A DNA stretch of 64,000 nt from Paraspadella gotoi (GCA_051294375.1 CM119268.1:2386724-2450723), one strand, 5' to 3'; counted from the stretch's first letter, positions 49,563 to 61,745 are shown. Translations and numbers: made by a program. The notes: generated by a model from the letters alone, not told the origin.

Positions 49563-50060
49563 TTAAAATTTTTGCAGCAGTGAATCATGATTTTGGATAA
49601 AATCGTCAAACACCTTGGAAATGAGGAATTGATTGTTCAGTGAAAATTCTTTCCATTTTTCCGNNNNNNNNNNNNNNNNNNNNNNNNNNNNNNNNNNNNN
49701 NNNNNNNNNNNNNNNNNNNNNNNNNNNNNNNNNNNNNNNNNNNNNNNNNNNNNNNNNNNNNNNNNNNNNNNNNNNNNNNNNNNNNNNNNNNNNNNNNNNN
49801 NNNNNNNNNNNNNNNNNNNNNNNNNNNNNNNNNNNNNNNNNNNNNNNNNNNNNNNNNNNNNNNNNCACTTTTTCTATTTTAGGAAGTTCATTCATTTTGG
49901 CAACATAAGATACATTACATAAATTCATTAGTTCATGAATAGTTTCTTTTTTAAAATGTTGCCTCCAACTTTTTAAGTTGACAATGACCAACACGGAAAC
50001 AAAAAGCATGGTAAAAAAAACCGTGATCTTAATCAGTCTTATTTTTAGGATTTTTTTCAA
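49563..50060 (-). CDS. Open frame just downstream of the XK-related gene (doubtful)
   Basis: A frame immediately 3' of, and overlapping by a few bases, the stop of the XK-related gene. It encodes a basic start, one hydrophobic segment (ITVFFTMLFVSVLVIV), then soluble sequence, interrupted by a gap (49,664-49,865) but in frame on both sides as assembled, ending at a stop at 49,563. Composition is protein-like. It could be the true C-terminal part of the XK-related protein displaced by an indel near the A-run at about 50,048-50,054, a separate gene, or chance. It has no in-frame ATG at its start. Confidence 0.3.
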   Translation of the reverse strand: MKKILKIRLIKITVFFTMLFVSVLVIVNLKSWRQHFKKETIHELMNLCNVSYVAKMNELPKIEKVXXXXXXXXXXXXXXXXXXXXXXXXXXXXXXXXXXXXXXXXXXXXXXXXXXXXXXXXXXXXXXXXXXXXEKWKEFSLNNQFLISKVFDDFIQNHDSLLQKF

Positions 50061-52100
50061 TGTTGAACATCAAGACAAAAGTCACTGTAATAATACAGTA
50101 CTGATTGATTCTTATATATATTAATATGTTTACGAGATTCTAAATAACTTTTTTCAATAAACTTATAATCTAGCTTAGAATCCTCAAAATTTTCGTTATG
50201 TATAAGATATTTTGAGTTTGTATGCTTCATATACCGAGCAAATTCCCTCGGCATTGTTCTAGAATAAATATGAGAAATATTGATATGACGAATAAAATAA
50301 TACAAATTTAAATAAAGTAAGGTTGCCATTGTACACTGCGATATAACCCTACAAAATAAATCTATCGCACTGTTTTGTAAGAAAAAAAAAGTTATAAGGT
50401 AAAACGAACCTAATAGAATATCTGAAAAAATAAGAAAAATTTTTGTGGCGTAATCTGGCTTTAGAACTAAGTAGTTTCCCAGCATATGATCAAGCTCTAA
50501 AAATGCTACATTCGTTTCTGGCCGGCTTTCAAACATTTCTTTAATTATTTCAGAACAGTTCGTCAATATTTCAATATTAAAAGCTTTCAATATTACAGTA
50601 ACGTCCTTCCATTTAGTCTGATCGATAATTCCGCCAAGAGTTGAGCACCAGCCGAATTCAAGCCTGAATAATCGCCACCTTGGGACGTTATCACTTTTCA
50701 AAAAAGACAATCCCCAATTTTCATGTTCGTTCAAAAGAGTCTGACTAATGTAATCGTGTTCTTCGATCATAAAAATTAGTGACATCAATGTTATATTAAT
50801 CATTAACGATATTGTCAACTGAAAATTTTTTATAATATCCTGCTTAAGTAATGCTTTATTTTTTAATACAGTCAAAATGATTTGTTTAATTTCTCCTGTT
50901 GTAAAAACCCGTAATATGATAAGCGGAGATAAAAATATCAACCAAATAGAAAGATTAAGCACATTTACAAAAAGTAAATACAAGAAAATTAGTAAACCAA
51001 TAAAATTTTGAAAGAAGCCCAGTGCGCAGTGCACAAATTTGATTTGTTTTGCTGTGGTAATAAATCCAGTTCTTACTTTCAAGTTATGGGAATAACGAAA
51101 TGCAATGGCAGCTTTCGCCAGACTAACCGTAGATAATGCCATCGAAAACAAAGTGAAATAGTCAGTAATAGACCAAAAGCACCATAATTTGATAACATTT
51201 AATTCCGTGTTCCATTTGAAGTTGTTTTTGTATATTGTTTGCCTAATGGTGAAAGGGATGTGCAGCTAGTTTTTAAAACACTCAAATACAATATTTTTTT
51301 CTACAAGGTAATCGTGGTCATTAAAAAAAATTAAACTTAATAAATGTTTTCCTTCACAAGAATGCACAGTACAATAAAAGAAATGCAATTGCTAGTTAAT
51401 TTAAAATTTAAACTTTTTTTATAACAAAATTTATTCTGCTATGTCTGCAATGATCTGTGGTAAAAATGACAAATACACAAGACTCATACCTTTGCTGTAT
51501 AGGGTAATGATAGCAAAAACAAACCCTTGACGTGTTGATCCAAGATCCTTCGTATAGTTTGTAAACCCATGCTTTTGGTTCTTTTTCTAAATAGAAACTA
51601 TACAGGATATGTTTTGTATTATAAAGACATAACTCATTTGTGTCTGAAGTCCATGACAAAATAGTTGCTCCCGTTTGAAGGACGAGTTGAGGCAAGTACT
51701 CGAGCGCTATGTTCAGGTAAAGGAGATTGTTTTCCAAGGTCGTTTTGAATTCGAGACGCAACAAATTTTCTTTTCCATCATTCAAATAAATCTGATCGAA
51801 GGTAAGATCCAATTTTAAAGGAATCATCCCTAATCCTGAGACCAAGAAAAGAGAAAAAGCTCCAACTTTCCAGGTTTGATCAAAGATTCGCTGGTAGAAA
51901 CTTCGGTTTCGATTCGTGAAGACCAGGACGTAAGTCGTGACAACCATGGAGTGAAACAAGAATATGGCCAAGAGCAGCCTTCCGACGTGGACCATGTAAA
52001 ATCGGGACATTCCTAAGAAACTGATTATGACTTTGATGTCGCTTATCACGTCAATTGTATCCATTAGGATGGCCAGAAAGTTTACCAAGACCAGTTTCAT
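50057..52100 (-). CDS. XK-related multi-pass membrane protein
   Basis: Two exons, 51490-52100 and 50057-51242, join in phase 2 (CAAAG|GTATGA ... CCATTAG|GC) to give 598 residues. The ATG at 52,100 begins directly in a first membrane segment with Asp/Ile-rich spacing (residues 6-30), followed by helices near 38-61 and 78-94. The hallmark EYLPQLVLQ (about 134-142) matches the E..PQLxLQ signature of the XK family (XK, XKR4, XKR8, CED-8), which are lipid scramblases or scramblase partners in the plasma membrane, some activated by caspases. The second exon adds at least five more hydrophobic segments. No caspase site is claimed. The family is usually 400-650 residues, so length fits. The end may be misplaced, see the frame at 49,563. 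Which family member it is cannot be said. Confidence 0.75.
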
Positions 52101-53138
52101 TTTATTTTAACTGTGACTTATTTTAAATAGTTTGGTAAAAGTGTTTCAAAATCACTTTCTTTCAATCTTTTTGACCATCGGCTTTTTTTCGTAAGCAACA
52201 GCAATCTATCGAGCCTTGACGATCTTGCGATCAAATGAATAATTATTTCCGTCATAGGAAATAATTAGTTTGAAAATGATAATTAATTATATAGACTGGC
52301 CCAAAGGCTGGATATTATTTTCCAAATACTAAAATCAAATTTAGCTTATTCTGATTCAAATGAGCTATTGCTTAATAATATATGATGGTTTGGCTTTGGG
52401 GGAAAAATAAAAAGAGGTATGTAAAGAAATATTTGGTATTATTTTTAATAACCCTTCTTAGTTCTTGGTAAACACTTATTTAATACATTTAATAATAGTT
52501 TCATTTAAGTGAGTAGACGGGGATTTCAAAGTGGGATTTTATTCTCAGAAAATAGACAGTAAACAAGACGGTGACAATTTCCAGGCAGAGTGAATCAATA
52601 CAATTTTGGTACAAATTTTTAAAATGCCACCGGATCGGAGGTAAAGGTAAAAATCACTGGCGGATGGAAGCCCATCCTATAATTGGCAGATGCAATTTGT
52701 CCCTTGACCAATGAGAGAGTTCCATTCCGATTCCGGCGGATTTTACTCGAGTCGCCGATCCAATTCCGTTTTTTTTAGTTTGATTCCTCTGCGATGGAAT
52801 AACATGAAAATGGACATGTTTTGGCTTCAATGTAAGCCTTCACCAGCGCAAAAATAAGTTCGTTGTTTAAAAAAAAAATTTCTCTTTTAATGCTACCAAA
52901 ACAACGAAACAAAAGAATCAAAAAAATGAATATATTATTATAATTTTTTCAAAATATAATATCTGCGTGACTCGATTCATCATTTGATTTAAGTTTTAAG
53001 CCATACCATACAAACAAATAATTGAAGCATAGATAATTTTTTTTTATTTTCAAAAATTAAATACTAAAGACATACGAAATAAAAAGAATCAGTTTTTCAA
53101 AGTCGTGGGAGTTCTACTAATTATTTCTGGTGAAATAA
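52101..53138. other. Upstream region of the XK-related gene
   Basis: AT-rich; no exon or TATA box stands out. A small less AT-rich patch at 52,630-52,790 contains CCAAT (52,718) and could hold a promoter, but this is weak. Confidence 0.4.
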
Positions 53139-53450
53139 TTGTGTTGCCAAACGTTGGGGAAAACAGAGAAAATATTTTTCTCTTGTCTATTAATTATAAC
53201 TTTCATTATATTTGTACTTGGGGACGGAAATATTATCTCTCNNNNNNNNNNCCCGCCACTTTATAACTTTAAATTACATAAACTCTATAAAGACATTTTT
53301 AAAAATCATATAAAAAAATTTGTTAAAAAAAGAATCAATGTGATTAAATTTTATTACATGTGGTTTAGGAGATATGATTTTTTAAACTTGAGTATTCCAA
53401 AACCAAACGAGAAAATCAGATTTTATCTACACGGATTTTTTTTTAACTAG
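53139..53450 (+). CDS. Short open frame with a hydrophobic start (doubtful)
   Basis: 103 codons in AT-rich DNA, interrupted by a 10-base gap (53,242-53,251): a hydrophobic segment (FFSCLLIITFIIFVLG) then Lys/Phe/Tyr-rich sequence. It lacks an ATG at its start (TTG). Composition follows the local AT content, so it may be chance. Confidence 0.12.
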   Translation: MCCQTLGKTEKIFFSCLLIITFIIFVLGDGNIISXXXXPPLYNFKLHKLYKDIFKNHIKKFVKKRINVIKFYYMWFRRYDFLNLSIPKPNEKIRFYLHGFFFN

Positions 53451-53519
53451 AAAAACTATATAATAAAAAAGGCTGTCATTATGATAGTAAAAAAGCTTTT
53501 GACATTCAGATTGCTCAGA

Positions 53520-53900
53520 CACATACTCTAATTAGGGCCAAACTTTGTCAATGGGGTGGGTCAGAAGTTTGATTTGGGAACCTTCCCAAATGAAACTTCA
53601 TACATTTCTGAGAAAGCTTTCAATGGACCAAATTTTTTTAAAATGGCAAGAAGCACTAGTAATTAATTTTTTAATATTTATAGATAAGAAATGTCAAAAT
53701 TTTTTTTTTGAATTTTGTATTTTTAAAAGCAGGTTCAGATAGCTCATAAAAGTTGTCTACACAAAGTATAATTCTTTTTCAATATTTTTATGATAAGTGG
53801 GTCAAAATTTGAAAAAACCTAAAAAAATTATCCTCATCATCATCATCCGATAATTTTAATAGTTTTTGCTAATTTTTAGTAATAAAACATCAAAATTGTA
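53520..53900 (+). mobile_element. Dispersed AT-rich repeat, copy 2
   Basis: Inverted relative of 25,490-25,920; see that entry for the shared blocks. Confidence 0.6.
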
Positions 53901-54470
53901 ATTACATTTTTTGTTTAACTTTTTTAGCTCTATCAGAGTTGAAAAATAAAAAACGTCAGCGAACTTTAAATCAGTTTTAAATTTTTTTTAAAAATTCAAG
54001 TTTATAGGGTGATTTTTAAAGTCTGAAATAAAGTGGCGCTTTTTTTTTGACAGGACTCTCTCTCTCTCTCTCTCTCTCTTTCTTTCTCTTTCTCTCTCTC
54101 TCTCTCTGGATGCAATTGGCAGCAATAGCTTAAACAAACTTGTCCATTAAATGTGTCGACTTCGTCGTCGTCATCGTCGTCAATGACGTCGTTCCGCCCT
54201 CTTCTTTTTTCCTCCATTGATATCTATCCTTTTCCATCGATATCTATCCTTCCCCTTCCCATTCCTGCAATGCCAAACCCCCTTACCCGAACTCGATTCG
54301 TTGACTGACGGCGCTGCGGCCAGAATGGCGTCAGCGGGCCAACCCTACGCCAACTGGAAACCGGGTCACTCCGGCGTTGAACCGGATCCCCCCCCCCCGG
54401 CGGGAAGGCGGGCTATCCCGGCAGATCCGGCGGTTGGTCCCGGCAAATATCGTTGGTGGTTGTCGTTGTT

Positions 54471-54696
54471 ATGAAGTTGATTGTCATTCTGGTGGTTGGC
54501 GTCCTCGCGGTAGTTGTGTGGTTGTCAAAGTGATTGACCGACAAAGTGACTTATAGAGCCGGGATCTGCCTTATGGCTTTAAGCAGATTCATCCGAAAAT
54601 ATGCACCGAGTTGGCGACAGAAGGAATAAAATTAACCGAAAGTAATGTTTTCCTTGAGTTTAGAGAAGCAGAACTTGGTTTAATTCCCCACCTCAC

Positions 54697-54703
<7 letters not shown>
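54471..54703 (+). CDS. Candidate short secreted peptide gene (two exons, partial)
   Basis: ATG at 54,471 opens a signal-peptide-like stretch (MKLIVILVVGVLA) ending at a GT donor (GCG|GTAG, 54,509/54,510) in phase 0. An acceptor at 54,586 (TTTAAGCAG) opens a phase-0 frame that is amphipathic and protein-like (starting IHPKICTELATEG) until it runs into a (CT)n tract near 54,695. Junction phases agree. The end is not defined. The second part faintly recalls the C-terminal strand region of MIF-type tautomerases, but those lack signal peptides, so I do not assign it. Confidence 0.2.
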
Positions 54704-54735
<32 letters not shown>

Positions 54736-54939
54736 TTCACAGGTACGCAGTTAAAAAACATTTCCCCGTTTCTCTTCTTTTTTGATCTATGAGTTTCCGA
54801 CCGGGTGGCGGCGACGAATTACCAAAACTTTGGGGTGGCGTCGTCGGAAGCGAAAAAACGACGACGCCATCCGGAAGTTCGACGCCCTTGGCCGAAGAGT
54901 CAACGCTGAGGAGGAACGAAGACAAACCAAAGGAAAAAT

Positions 54940-57090
54940 TAGCGCCTGGGGGAGTTGAGAGAGAGATAGAGAGGGAGAGAGGGGGATAGAGAGAGGAGAG
55001 AGAGAGAGAGATGGAGAGAGAGAGAGGGAGAGAGGGGTATAGAGAGAGGAGAGAGAGAGATGGAGAGGAAGAAGGGGGGATATAGAGAGGAGAGAGAGAG
55101 AGAGATGGAGAGAGATGGAGAGAGAGAGAGGGATAAAGAGAGAGAGAGAGTACTCGCGGGACAACTAATAAACAATCATGAAAACCTCCACATAGTTGCT
55201 TTGAGAATCGTCCTCCCCTCACATGAGTCAGAGTCTTTATGTTTCTTCTAACTTATGTTTATCCTCTTTTCTTTGTGTTTATCCTTAAGAGTTTTTGTTT
55301 GTTTTTTCCTTCAGTCATATTCCTATTCGTGCTGCCCTCTTTTTCTTTAGTCGTCGTGTCTGATTTTCCAAGTTCCATTGTTTGTTTACTTCTGACTTTT
55401 TCCGATTTACTTACCCCTCTGAAATTGTAATTTTTTTTTTTTTTGTTTCATTTTTTTCCCGTCTATTTAACTTTTCCTTCCCACAATTACGAATTGTCTT
55501 TTATTTTCTCTACTATGATCGTTTTCCCTTTACTTTCTATAGAAATCTGCTTTTCTCTCTGTGCCCACTAGATCTTCTCTTGCATTGCTTTATACAAAAT
55601 TGCAAATTTTAAAATCTTAAAAAACCAGATGGCTGTACAAACAAAAGAGCATTTTTAAAAACAAAATAGCAATAGAATAGTCCTATTAAATTGTTTTCTG
55701 TTTTCACCCTACTATACTTGAGGGCTCTACAAAGAAGAAAGCTTTTTGTAAGACAAAGGGACATTCAAAATGTTATTAGTGCCGCAGTAACAGTTCAGTT
55801 TAAGCCCTTGAAAGCGCAGCCACTGGTTTATCTTTTTTCCTTCTCTTATGTTTATTTATTTGGTCACCATTTTTCTTTATTTTTTTTCGATATTCTCCTT
55901 TCATTTTGTTGTGTTTGTGATTTAACGAAAATTGGTTTTTGATGCAACAACGATTTTATTTACTATATTTAGTATATAAGCAGACATGTTTCGACTCTAA
56001 TGCGAGTCATTTTTTTAAATAATATTTCCTTTCATTGTGCTTTTTTCTCATAGTTTTTGCTTTCCTCCATTGTTTTATATCTTTTCTTTCTTTTTGTTTT
56101 CTTTTTCAATCCTCTTCTTATTTCCTTTTTTCTATCTTTTCCTCCAAAATTTTCTTCCTCTCATTTTATTTCTTTCTTTTTCCCGTTTTCTCTCCTTTTT
56201 TCATCTCATTTTCTTTCCTTTTTCCTCTTATATATTCTTCCCTCCCCAATTTCCATTCTCTCACTTTCTTTCCTTTTTCTTTCCTTTTCTTTCCTCCTTT
56301 TTCTTTCCCTTTTTTTCCCATTTTTCTTTCCATTTCCTAATAAGATTCTTTTCCTTTTCTGCCTCGAGAAAAAATAACATTATTAATTCACCAAGAGTTG
56401 AGACGATAATCTCGTCTCATCATCTCGCGTCGCAAGAATAAAATAAAAAAATAAAAATAAAAATAAAAGATAAAACAAAAGATAAAAAAAGTTGAAATTG
56501 AGGATAACATTTCATACTTTCTTCTCCTCCTTTCACATTTTCTTCGTAAGATTTTTTTTCTCATAATATTTTCTATCATCTCTTCCTCTTTTTATCCCAA
56601 CGTAAAATGCTCTACATCTATTATCCATCAAAAGTCTTACTCTCTCTCTCTCTCTCCACTCACAACATCTCCTTCCATCCTTCTTGATCTCCTTCTTCGA
56701 CAGTTAATCCTTAATATCATTTTCTCCTTTCCTCCATCTTCTTCCTCATTCCTATTTCTAGTCTTCTTACTTCCTCCTTTGCTCCTTCTTCCTCGATCAC
56801 TTCCTTCTCCTCCTCTTCCTCCTTCTCTTCCTCCTCCTCATCCACATTTTATCCGGAAAGATTTCGTCAGACACAAAAATAGAAGCGAAGAAAAGTTAAG
56901 CGTAGACCTTTCACCGAAGGTGGAGGTCAGATCGTGGTGACGACGACGAAGAGATAGACGCGACGGCGACGACGGACGATGACGACGACGACGGCCATGA
57001 CGACCATGAAGATGAAGACGACGATGACGACGACGACTATCGCAAGAACAATTTAAACGTATAACGACGACGACAAGGACAATGCATAGA

Positions 57091-57174
<84 letters not shown>

Positions 57175-57235
57175 GAGAGAGAGAGAGCGACGGCATAAGA
57201 GCGGAAGCAATTTTCGAACGCGCGCAATATTTTAG
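54940..57235. other. Low-complexity stretch without a gene
   Basis: (GA)n at 54,955-55,152; T-rich DNA from 55,230 to 56,340 (frames are Phe/Leu/Ser runs); TTCCTCC-rich DNA to 56,850; (GAC)n triplets at 56,935-57,075, open as an Asp-rich frame but short; (GA)n at 57,092-57,190. Confidence 0.6.
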
Positions 57236-57689
57236 ATGTCATCTTTTTTTTTCAGATCTAAATTTTTAAAGATGCGCGACGACGACGACGACGATGAGGA
57301 AGACGACGACGGCGACGACGACAACGAAGTCTTTTTTTTTGGTGACTTAATTTTGTACTCGAGAGAGAAAAGCCTTAAGGAGAGAAAGTACATTATCGAA
57401 AAAAACCTTGTAATAAATAAATAAAATATCAAATTCGTGAGTAAAAATTGCGAATTTCTCAATTACTTTGTTTATCTCTAAAGGATCGTCAAGCATTTAA
57501 GCCTGTTGACGTCATCCGCGTTACCATGACAACGGCCGAGTCGATCAACGATTTCCTTTCAAATCAACATCCTTTATTTTCCCCTTTTCGAATTTGCGCG
57601 CGTCGAGCGAAAATGAAAAAAACAAATAACAGAGCGCGTTGTCATCGACATTTTGAGAAAAAAAAAATAAAACAAAAAAAAAATATATC
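57236..57689. other. GAC triplet repeat and AT-rich DNA
   Basis: A GACGACGAC tract at 57,275-57,325 followed by AT-rich DNA and a small CpG patch near 57,595-57,640. No gene is seen. Confidence 0.5.
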
Positions 57690-58400
57690 TTAAAAGTATT
57701 ATTGATCGAGCCAGCCAGCTAACAAAGAAAATTAATGAAAAAATCCAGGAAAAAAACGAATGATTGATGCGATAACAAATTATTGATGTAATGGTAATTT
57801 ATTGATATAATAGGAATTGATTATTGATGCGATGATAACTAAATATTGATGCGATGATAACTAATAAATGATGCGATGATAACCAAATGATTGATGTGTT
57901 GATAACCAAATGATTGATCCGATGATAATCATTCATTGATGTGATGAATATCATTCTTTGATACAATGATAGTCATTCATTGATTCGATGATAGTCATTT
58001 ATTGTCGCGATGAATCATTCATCGGAAATAAAAGAAACAAATGCATGTATGAATGAAAGAGAGAGAGAAAAAGAGAGAGAGAGAGAGAGAGAGAGAAAGA
58101 AAGAAAGAGAGACAGAAAGAAAGAGAATAAATCTACAAAAATCTTGGATCTAAATTTGGGATTTTGTACACTTTCGTACACATCCCATAAAAATTCATTT
58201 TAATTCATAGTAATTTTTATTTAAAAAAAACTGTAAGCCCCAATCAAAATTATATGAACCGTAGTAGTTTTTATATAAAAAAGCGTGACCCTGACGACAA
58301 CGATGACGACGACGACGACGTCACAAAGAAGCTAAAGCGAAACAAAATCTAGCCAGGACGGGCTTCGACGTCTGGCTCGATAACAAAAGGGAAAGGAATT
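57690..58400 (+). repeat. Segmental repeat copy 2 (paired with 45,240-46,510)
   Basis: Includes an internal short tandem repeat, GATGATAACTAAATATTGAT and variants (57,760-58,010), about 20-base units, more regular here than in copy 1. Confidence 0.7.
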
Positions 58401-58960
58401 TGAGTCCGACGAGAAATTTAATAAAAAATGGATAATTTCCTCTCCTTTTGTTTACATTCGCGTTGGGCATTGAGTCTCCAGCGGCGCAAGGTCTTCCTTT
58501 TTTTTTTGAAACGGGGAAGTAAGCATTTATTACTTCTTGTCGGTCGGTCTGTCAAGTCAGAAGATTAACTAAAAACTGAGTTGAAGCAAGAATTAAAACT
58601 CTCAATTGTACCGTTACTTTTTTATTTCTAGGGCTCATGTAACCTATCAAAAACATCTTGGTTTAAAAACCAACTCTTTGATAGCTAATTATTTAAGTAA
58701 ATATATATATTTTTAAAGCATAATTAAACAAAGTATAATGAACAGTCGGAAGTATAGCACAAGGAAAAATTAACTACTACTTTATAACAGAAAAATAACA
58801 GTTACAAGGTTTTTTTCAAATTTCAAAAGGACAAAAAGTATTGGATAGAGTTTCAGCATAATTCAATGAATTTATATGTTATAATTATTTTTCGTTCAAA
58901 TTTTTACAAGTAAAAATGGATACTTTTTTAAATACACACAATCACCTTTCATTTTTGGTC
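58401..58960. other. AT-rich stretch, no gene
   Basis: Nothing recognisable between the segmental repeat and the satellite-like repeat downstream of the chitin-binding exons. Confidence 0.5.
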
Positions 58961-58961
58961 A

Positions 58962-59076
58962 GACAACCAATCCCCTAAACCAATCCCCACAACCACTCGC
59001 CACAACCGATCCCCACAACCAATCCCCACAACCAATCCCAACAACCAATCCCCACAACCAATCCCCACAACCACTT
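58962..59076 (+). repeat. 14-base tandem repeat just 3' of the chitin-binding gene
   Basis: About eight units of ACAACCAATCCCCA with few changes, starting within about 10 bases of the stop codon at 59,087 on the gene's 3' side; it would be in the 3' untranslated region if transcribed. Confidence 0.9.
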
Positions 59077-59086
59077 CCATCTTCTA

Positions 59087-60537
59087 TCACTCGAAATTGT
59101 CGCAGACCCAATCACAGACCCCTTTCCTTTGGTTCCACATCGATCCTCCAGGACAGGAAAACTCCACGAGGTTGCCGTGAGTGCAGACGTAAAACACCGA
59201 GCAGTCGAGAGGCTCAGAGTAGAACTTATTGGGGCTGCCGCAGGGTCGACCCGATCGGGGTCGCGGACGGGGCTGTCGTGACGTTGGTCGGCCCGTCACA
59301 CCGCCGCCGCCGCCGCCCCCGTATCCTTCCACTCCGTTGACCATCTTCCCAAAGGCCCCGCCCACCGCCTCGGAATTGGCCAAGTAAGACACGGCCTCGT
59401 CCGGATCGACGAAACTCAGGCTCAACTCGACGAGCCTTTCTGCGGGCACCCCGGCGTCGTCCGCGTAGCCGGCGTCATCGCAGGCTCGGTCGCAGGCTTT
59501 CTTGGAGTGGTTCCAGTAGCCCCAGCCGCAGCGGAACCGGAAAAGCCGATTGTTGGCGCAGAGGTAAAAGACGCTGCAGTCTAGCGGGTCGGGAAGGTGG
59601 ACTCCTTCGGTGGAGCAGAAGACGGAGGTCTCGTTGACCTTGGGGGGGGAGAGGGGAAGAGGAGAGAGAGATTGAGAGAGAGAGAGAGAGGCGAGAGGAG
59701 CGTCATTATGAGCTATGAAGAACCTACGGGATAAGCCCTACGTAACTTCGTGGAATTAAACCACGAATAAAAAAATTTGTCTTGAAGCCAGTTACTCTGG
59801 TTAATAAGTAAGTAAAAAAATTAGCTTGATTCATAAATTGATGGATTCGTTTAGGGGAGGATCAGTTCTTTTTTTCATTATCAGCTTAGCTTCAAAAGCC
59901 GGTAAAACTGTTTTGCAGTTGTACGTTAAAACGTCTAAGTAATAATACATTACCATATATCAATTTGAAATAAAGTCCTAAGGCTCCATAACAAATTTTA
60001 TTAAGATATATTAAAAAAAAGAGAAATTGCTCTAATATGCAAATGAGATTAAGAAACTCAATCGTGACACTAAACCTTTCTCGACGTAAGAGGCGCCTTC
60101 CCAGCGACGACCGGCGCCTTCGACGCCGCCGTCGTCCTCCAAGGCGTCGTCTGCGGCGCCGTGACGCTTCTCATGGCGCCGCGAACCGCGTAGGCGCCCT
60201 GTTCGCAAGTCCAGTCGCACTCCCGCTTGTTTTGGTTCCAACTGAGACCCGCTGGGCAGGCCTTCTCTCTCGGGACGCCGTCGTGACAGTGGAAGAACTT
60301 GGAACAGTCGGTCAAGTGGGGGAAGTAGGCCTCGCTGCCTGGAGGACAGTCGAAGGCCAACGGCTTCGTCGTCGTCTTCGTCGTCGTCGTCGTTTCTCGT
60401 CCCGAAGACGTTCGTTTCTCTGTCGTTGTTGTTGTCGTCGTCGTCGTCCCACGATCGCACGTCCAATCGCACTGTGTACGTGCGTTGTTCCAGTACTTGC
60501 CGGGCGGACAGGAAAATTTGATCTTTCGGTCAAGAAC
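59087..60537 (-). CDS. Peritrophin-type chitin-binding protein, 3' exons
   Basis: Two exons, 60076-60537 and 59087-59638, both phase 0 (AGAAAG|GTTTAG ... CCCAAG|GTC), ending at a stop at 59,087. They encode the second half of one CBM14 (peritrophin-A) domain (FSCPPGKYWNN...CDWTC), a Thr-rich linker, a full CBM14 domain (FDCPPG... to CDWTC), and in the last exon two more full domains, the final one ending CDWVCDNFE. Each shows the family's six-cysteine framework and aromatic D-C-S-x-F-[YF]-x-C core. Such proteins bind chitin in cuticle or peritrophic matrix. The half domain demands an upstream exon; 60663-60904 has the right place and phase but is frameshifted, while its clean duplicate lies at 62903-63136. 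A Gly-rich linker separates the last two domains. No signal peptide is in the visible exons. Confidence 0.8.
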
Positions 60538-60662
60538 CTGCGGGATTTGTACGTACATAATTTTAGTAGGGCACATATCATCACAACCTTTCCTCCTATT
60601 CTCACCCTACCCCCCCCCNNNNNNNNNNNNNNNNNNNNNNNNNAAACCGATTGGCCAGCCAC

Positions 60663-60904
60663 CGAATTTCTTGATGCCAGAGATAACGACGGAAAAGTGT
60701 CGCGGCGTCGGGCACGCTACGCGTTGTGCCGCCTCGCAGGGCACGTCGTTGATGACGAACCCGTGATCGTCGACGGAGGAGAAAGGGGGATCGTCGGACT
60801 GAGGAAGGAGGGGGAGGAGGGAGGAGGAGGAAAGAGAGGTGGTCGTCGTCTTCGCCGTCTTGTCCTCAGTGGGACGAGTGGTGGCGCGTTCGCATTTGAC
60901 AGAC
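60663..60904 (-). pseudogene. Linker and half CBM14 exon, frameshifted copy A
   Basis: Counterpart of 62903-63136 (242 bases against 234). The linker (TEDKTAKTTTTS) and the start of the domain (DDHGFVINDVPCEA) are intact, then indels shift the frame before the D-C-S core. Splice borders are conserved and in the correct place to precede 60537. Sequence error is as likely as true decay. Confidence 0.6.
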
Positions 60905-61414
60905 CTGTTTGAGGTTGAAATGGGCAAAAATGCTTTATTAAGGAATAGAAGTATACTGACTGCAAATTTAGCGATAGTGACAGAGAATTAACTACCGTTT
61001 ACTATGGACAAATAATTATATAACATTACTATTTCGGAATACTCTGTTGCAACCAAGAAATCTCGGCCCAGTGTTTTAGAGAAATGACCACTTTTCAGTC
61101 TTTGTAAAATATAAACCAAATTTGTACCTCGGTTTATGCTCGCATTGTAAGTTTAGTTCTTGCCGTGGCCGCGTCGGAAATGTTTCACCTTATTGTTTAT
61201 TTTATATCGTTTTACCTTATTTATAATAATTATAATGAATATCAATGATCCCTAGTTTTTATTTTGGCCAAAGAGACTCGTCAGTTACTATCCGTAATTA
61301 GTGAATAGACGAACAACATCTTACATATTTCGTAACAGTTGAAAGTGTTTTTGTAACACAGAAGGTCATAAAATTGAAGCCAAATCAAAGGAACAGTCCG
61401 GACCCGGGACGGAC

Positions 61415-61551
61415 CTTGAGGTTCTGATTCCAGGACTGTCCCCCGTTGACAAGAGAAACGGAAGAGGCCCGTCCGTGGAGCAGCGATAAAGATTCGATCG
61501 GAGACTTGATCTTTGATGTAGTCGAAAACGTCAGAGCAGCCGATCTCAGTT
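61415..61551 (-). pseudogene. CBM14 exon, frameshifted copy A
   Basis: Counterpart of 63635-63770 (137 bases against 136) with compensating and non-compensating indels. The start (TEIGCSDVFDYIKDQVSDRI) is intact and the frame is lost near the second cysteine. Confidence 0.6.
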
Positions 61552-61649
61552 CTGAGGGAAGTTTGAGGGGGGAGGGCGCGGTGAAGTAGGAAGAATATCT
61601 CCGAATTTTTAATTTTTAAAGTTTTTAAACTTTATTAACTTTTACCTAA

Positions 61650-61745
61650 TGCTAGTCCCTAACCCATATCTACCTATCAAACAACTCCTAATTACATTTC
61701 TTAATATCAAACCCTAATTCCTACCTTAACCCTAACTAAATTAAC
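61650..61745 (+). repeat. Degenerate telomere-like CCTAA repeats, copy A
   Basis: Interspersed CCTAA, CCCTAA and CTAAC words in C/T/A-rich DNA, more decayed than the duplicate at 63,862-63,970. CCTAA is the complement of the arthropod telomere unit TTAGG. Confidence 0.4.

Noticed and set aside
55691-56441. Phe/Ser-rich plus-strand frames
   Set aside because: Composition equals the T-rich background; no domain or splice structure.
58084-60000. Gly-rich run in the last chitin-binding exon as an assembly error
   Set aside because: The GGN-coded run (about 59,290-59,325) keeps frame on both sides and links two good CBM14 domains, so it is accepted as a real linker.
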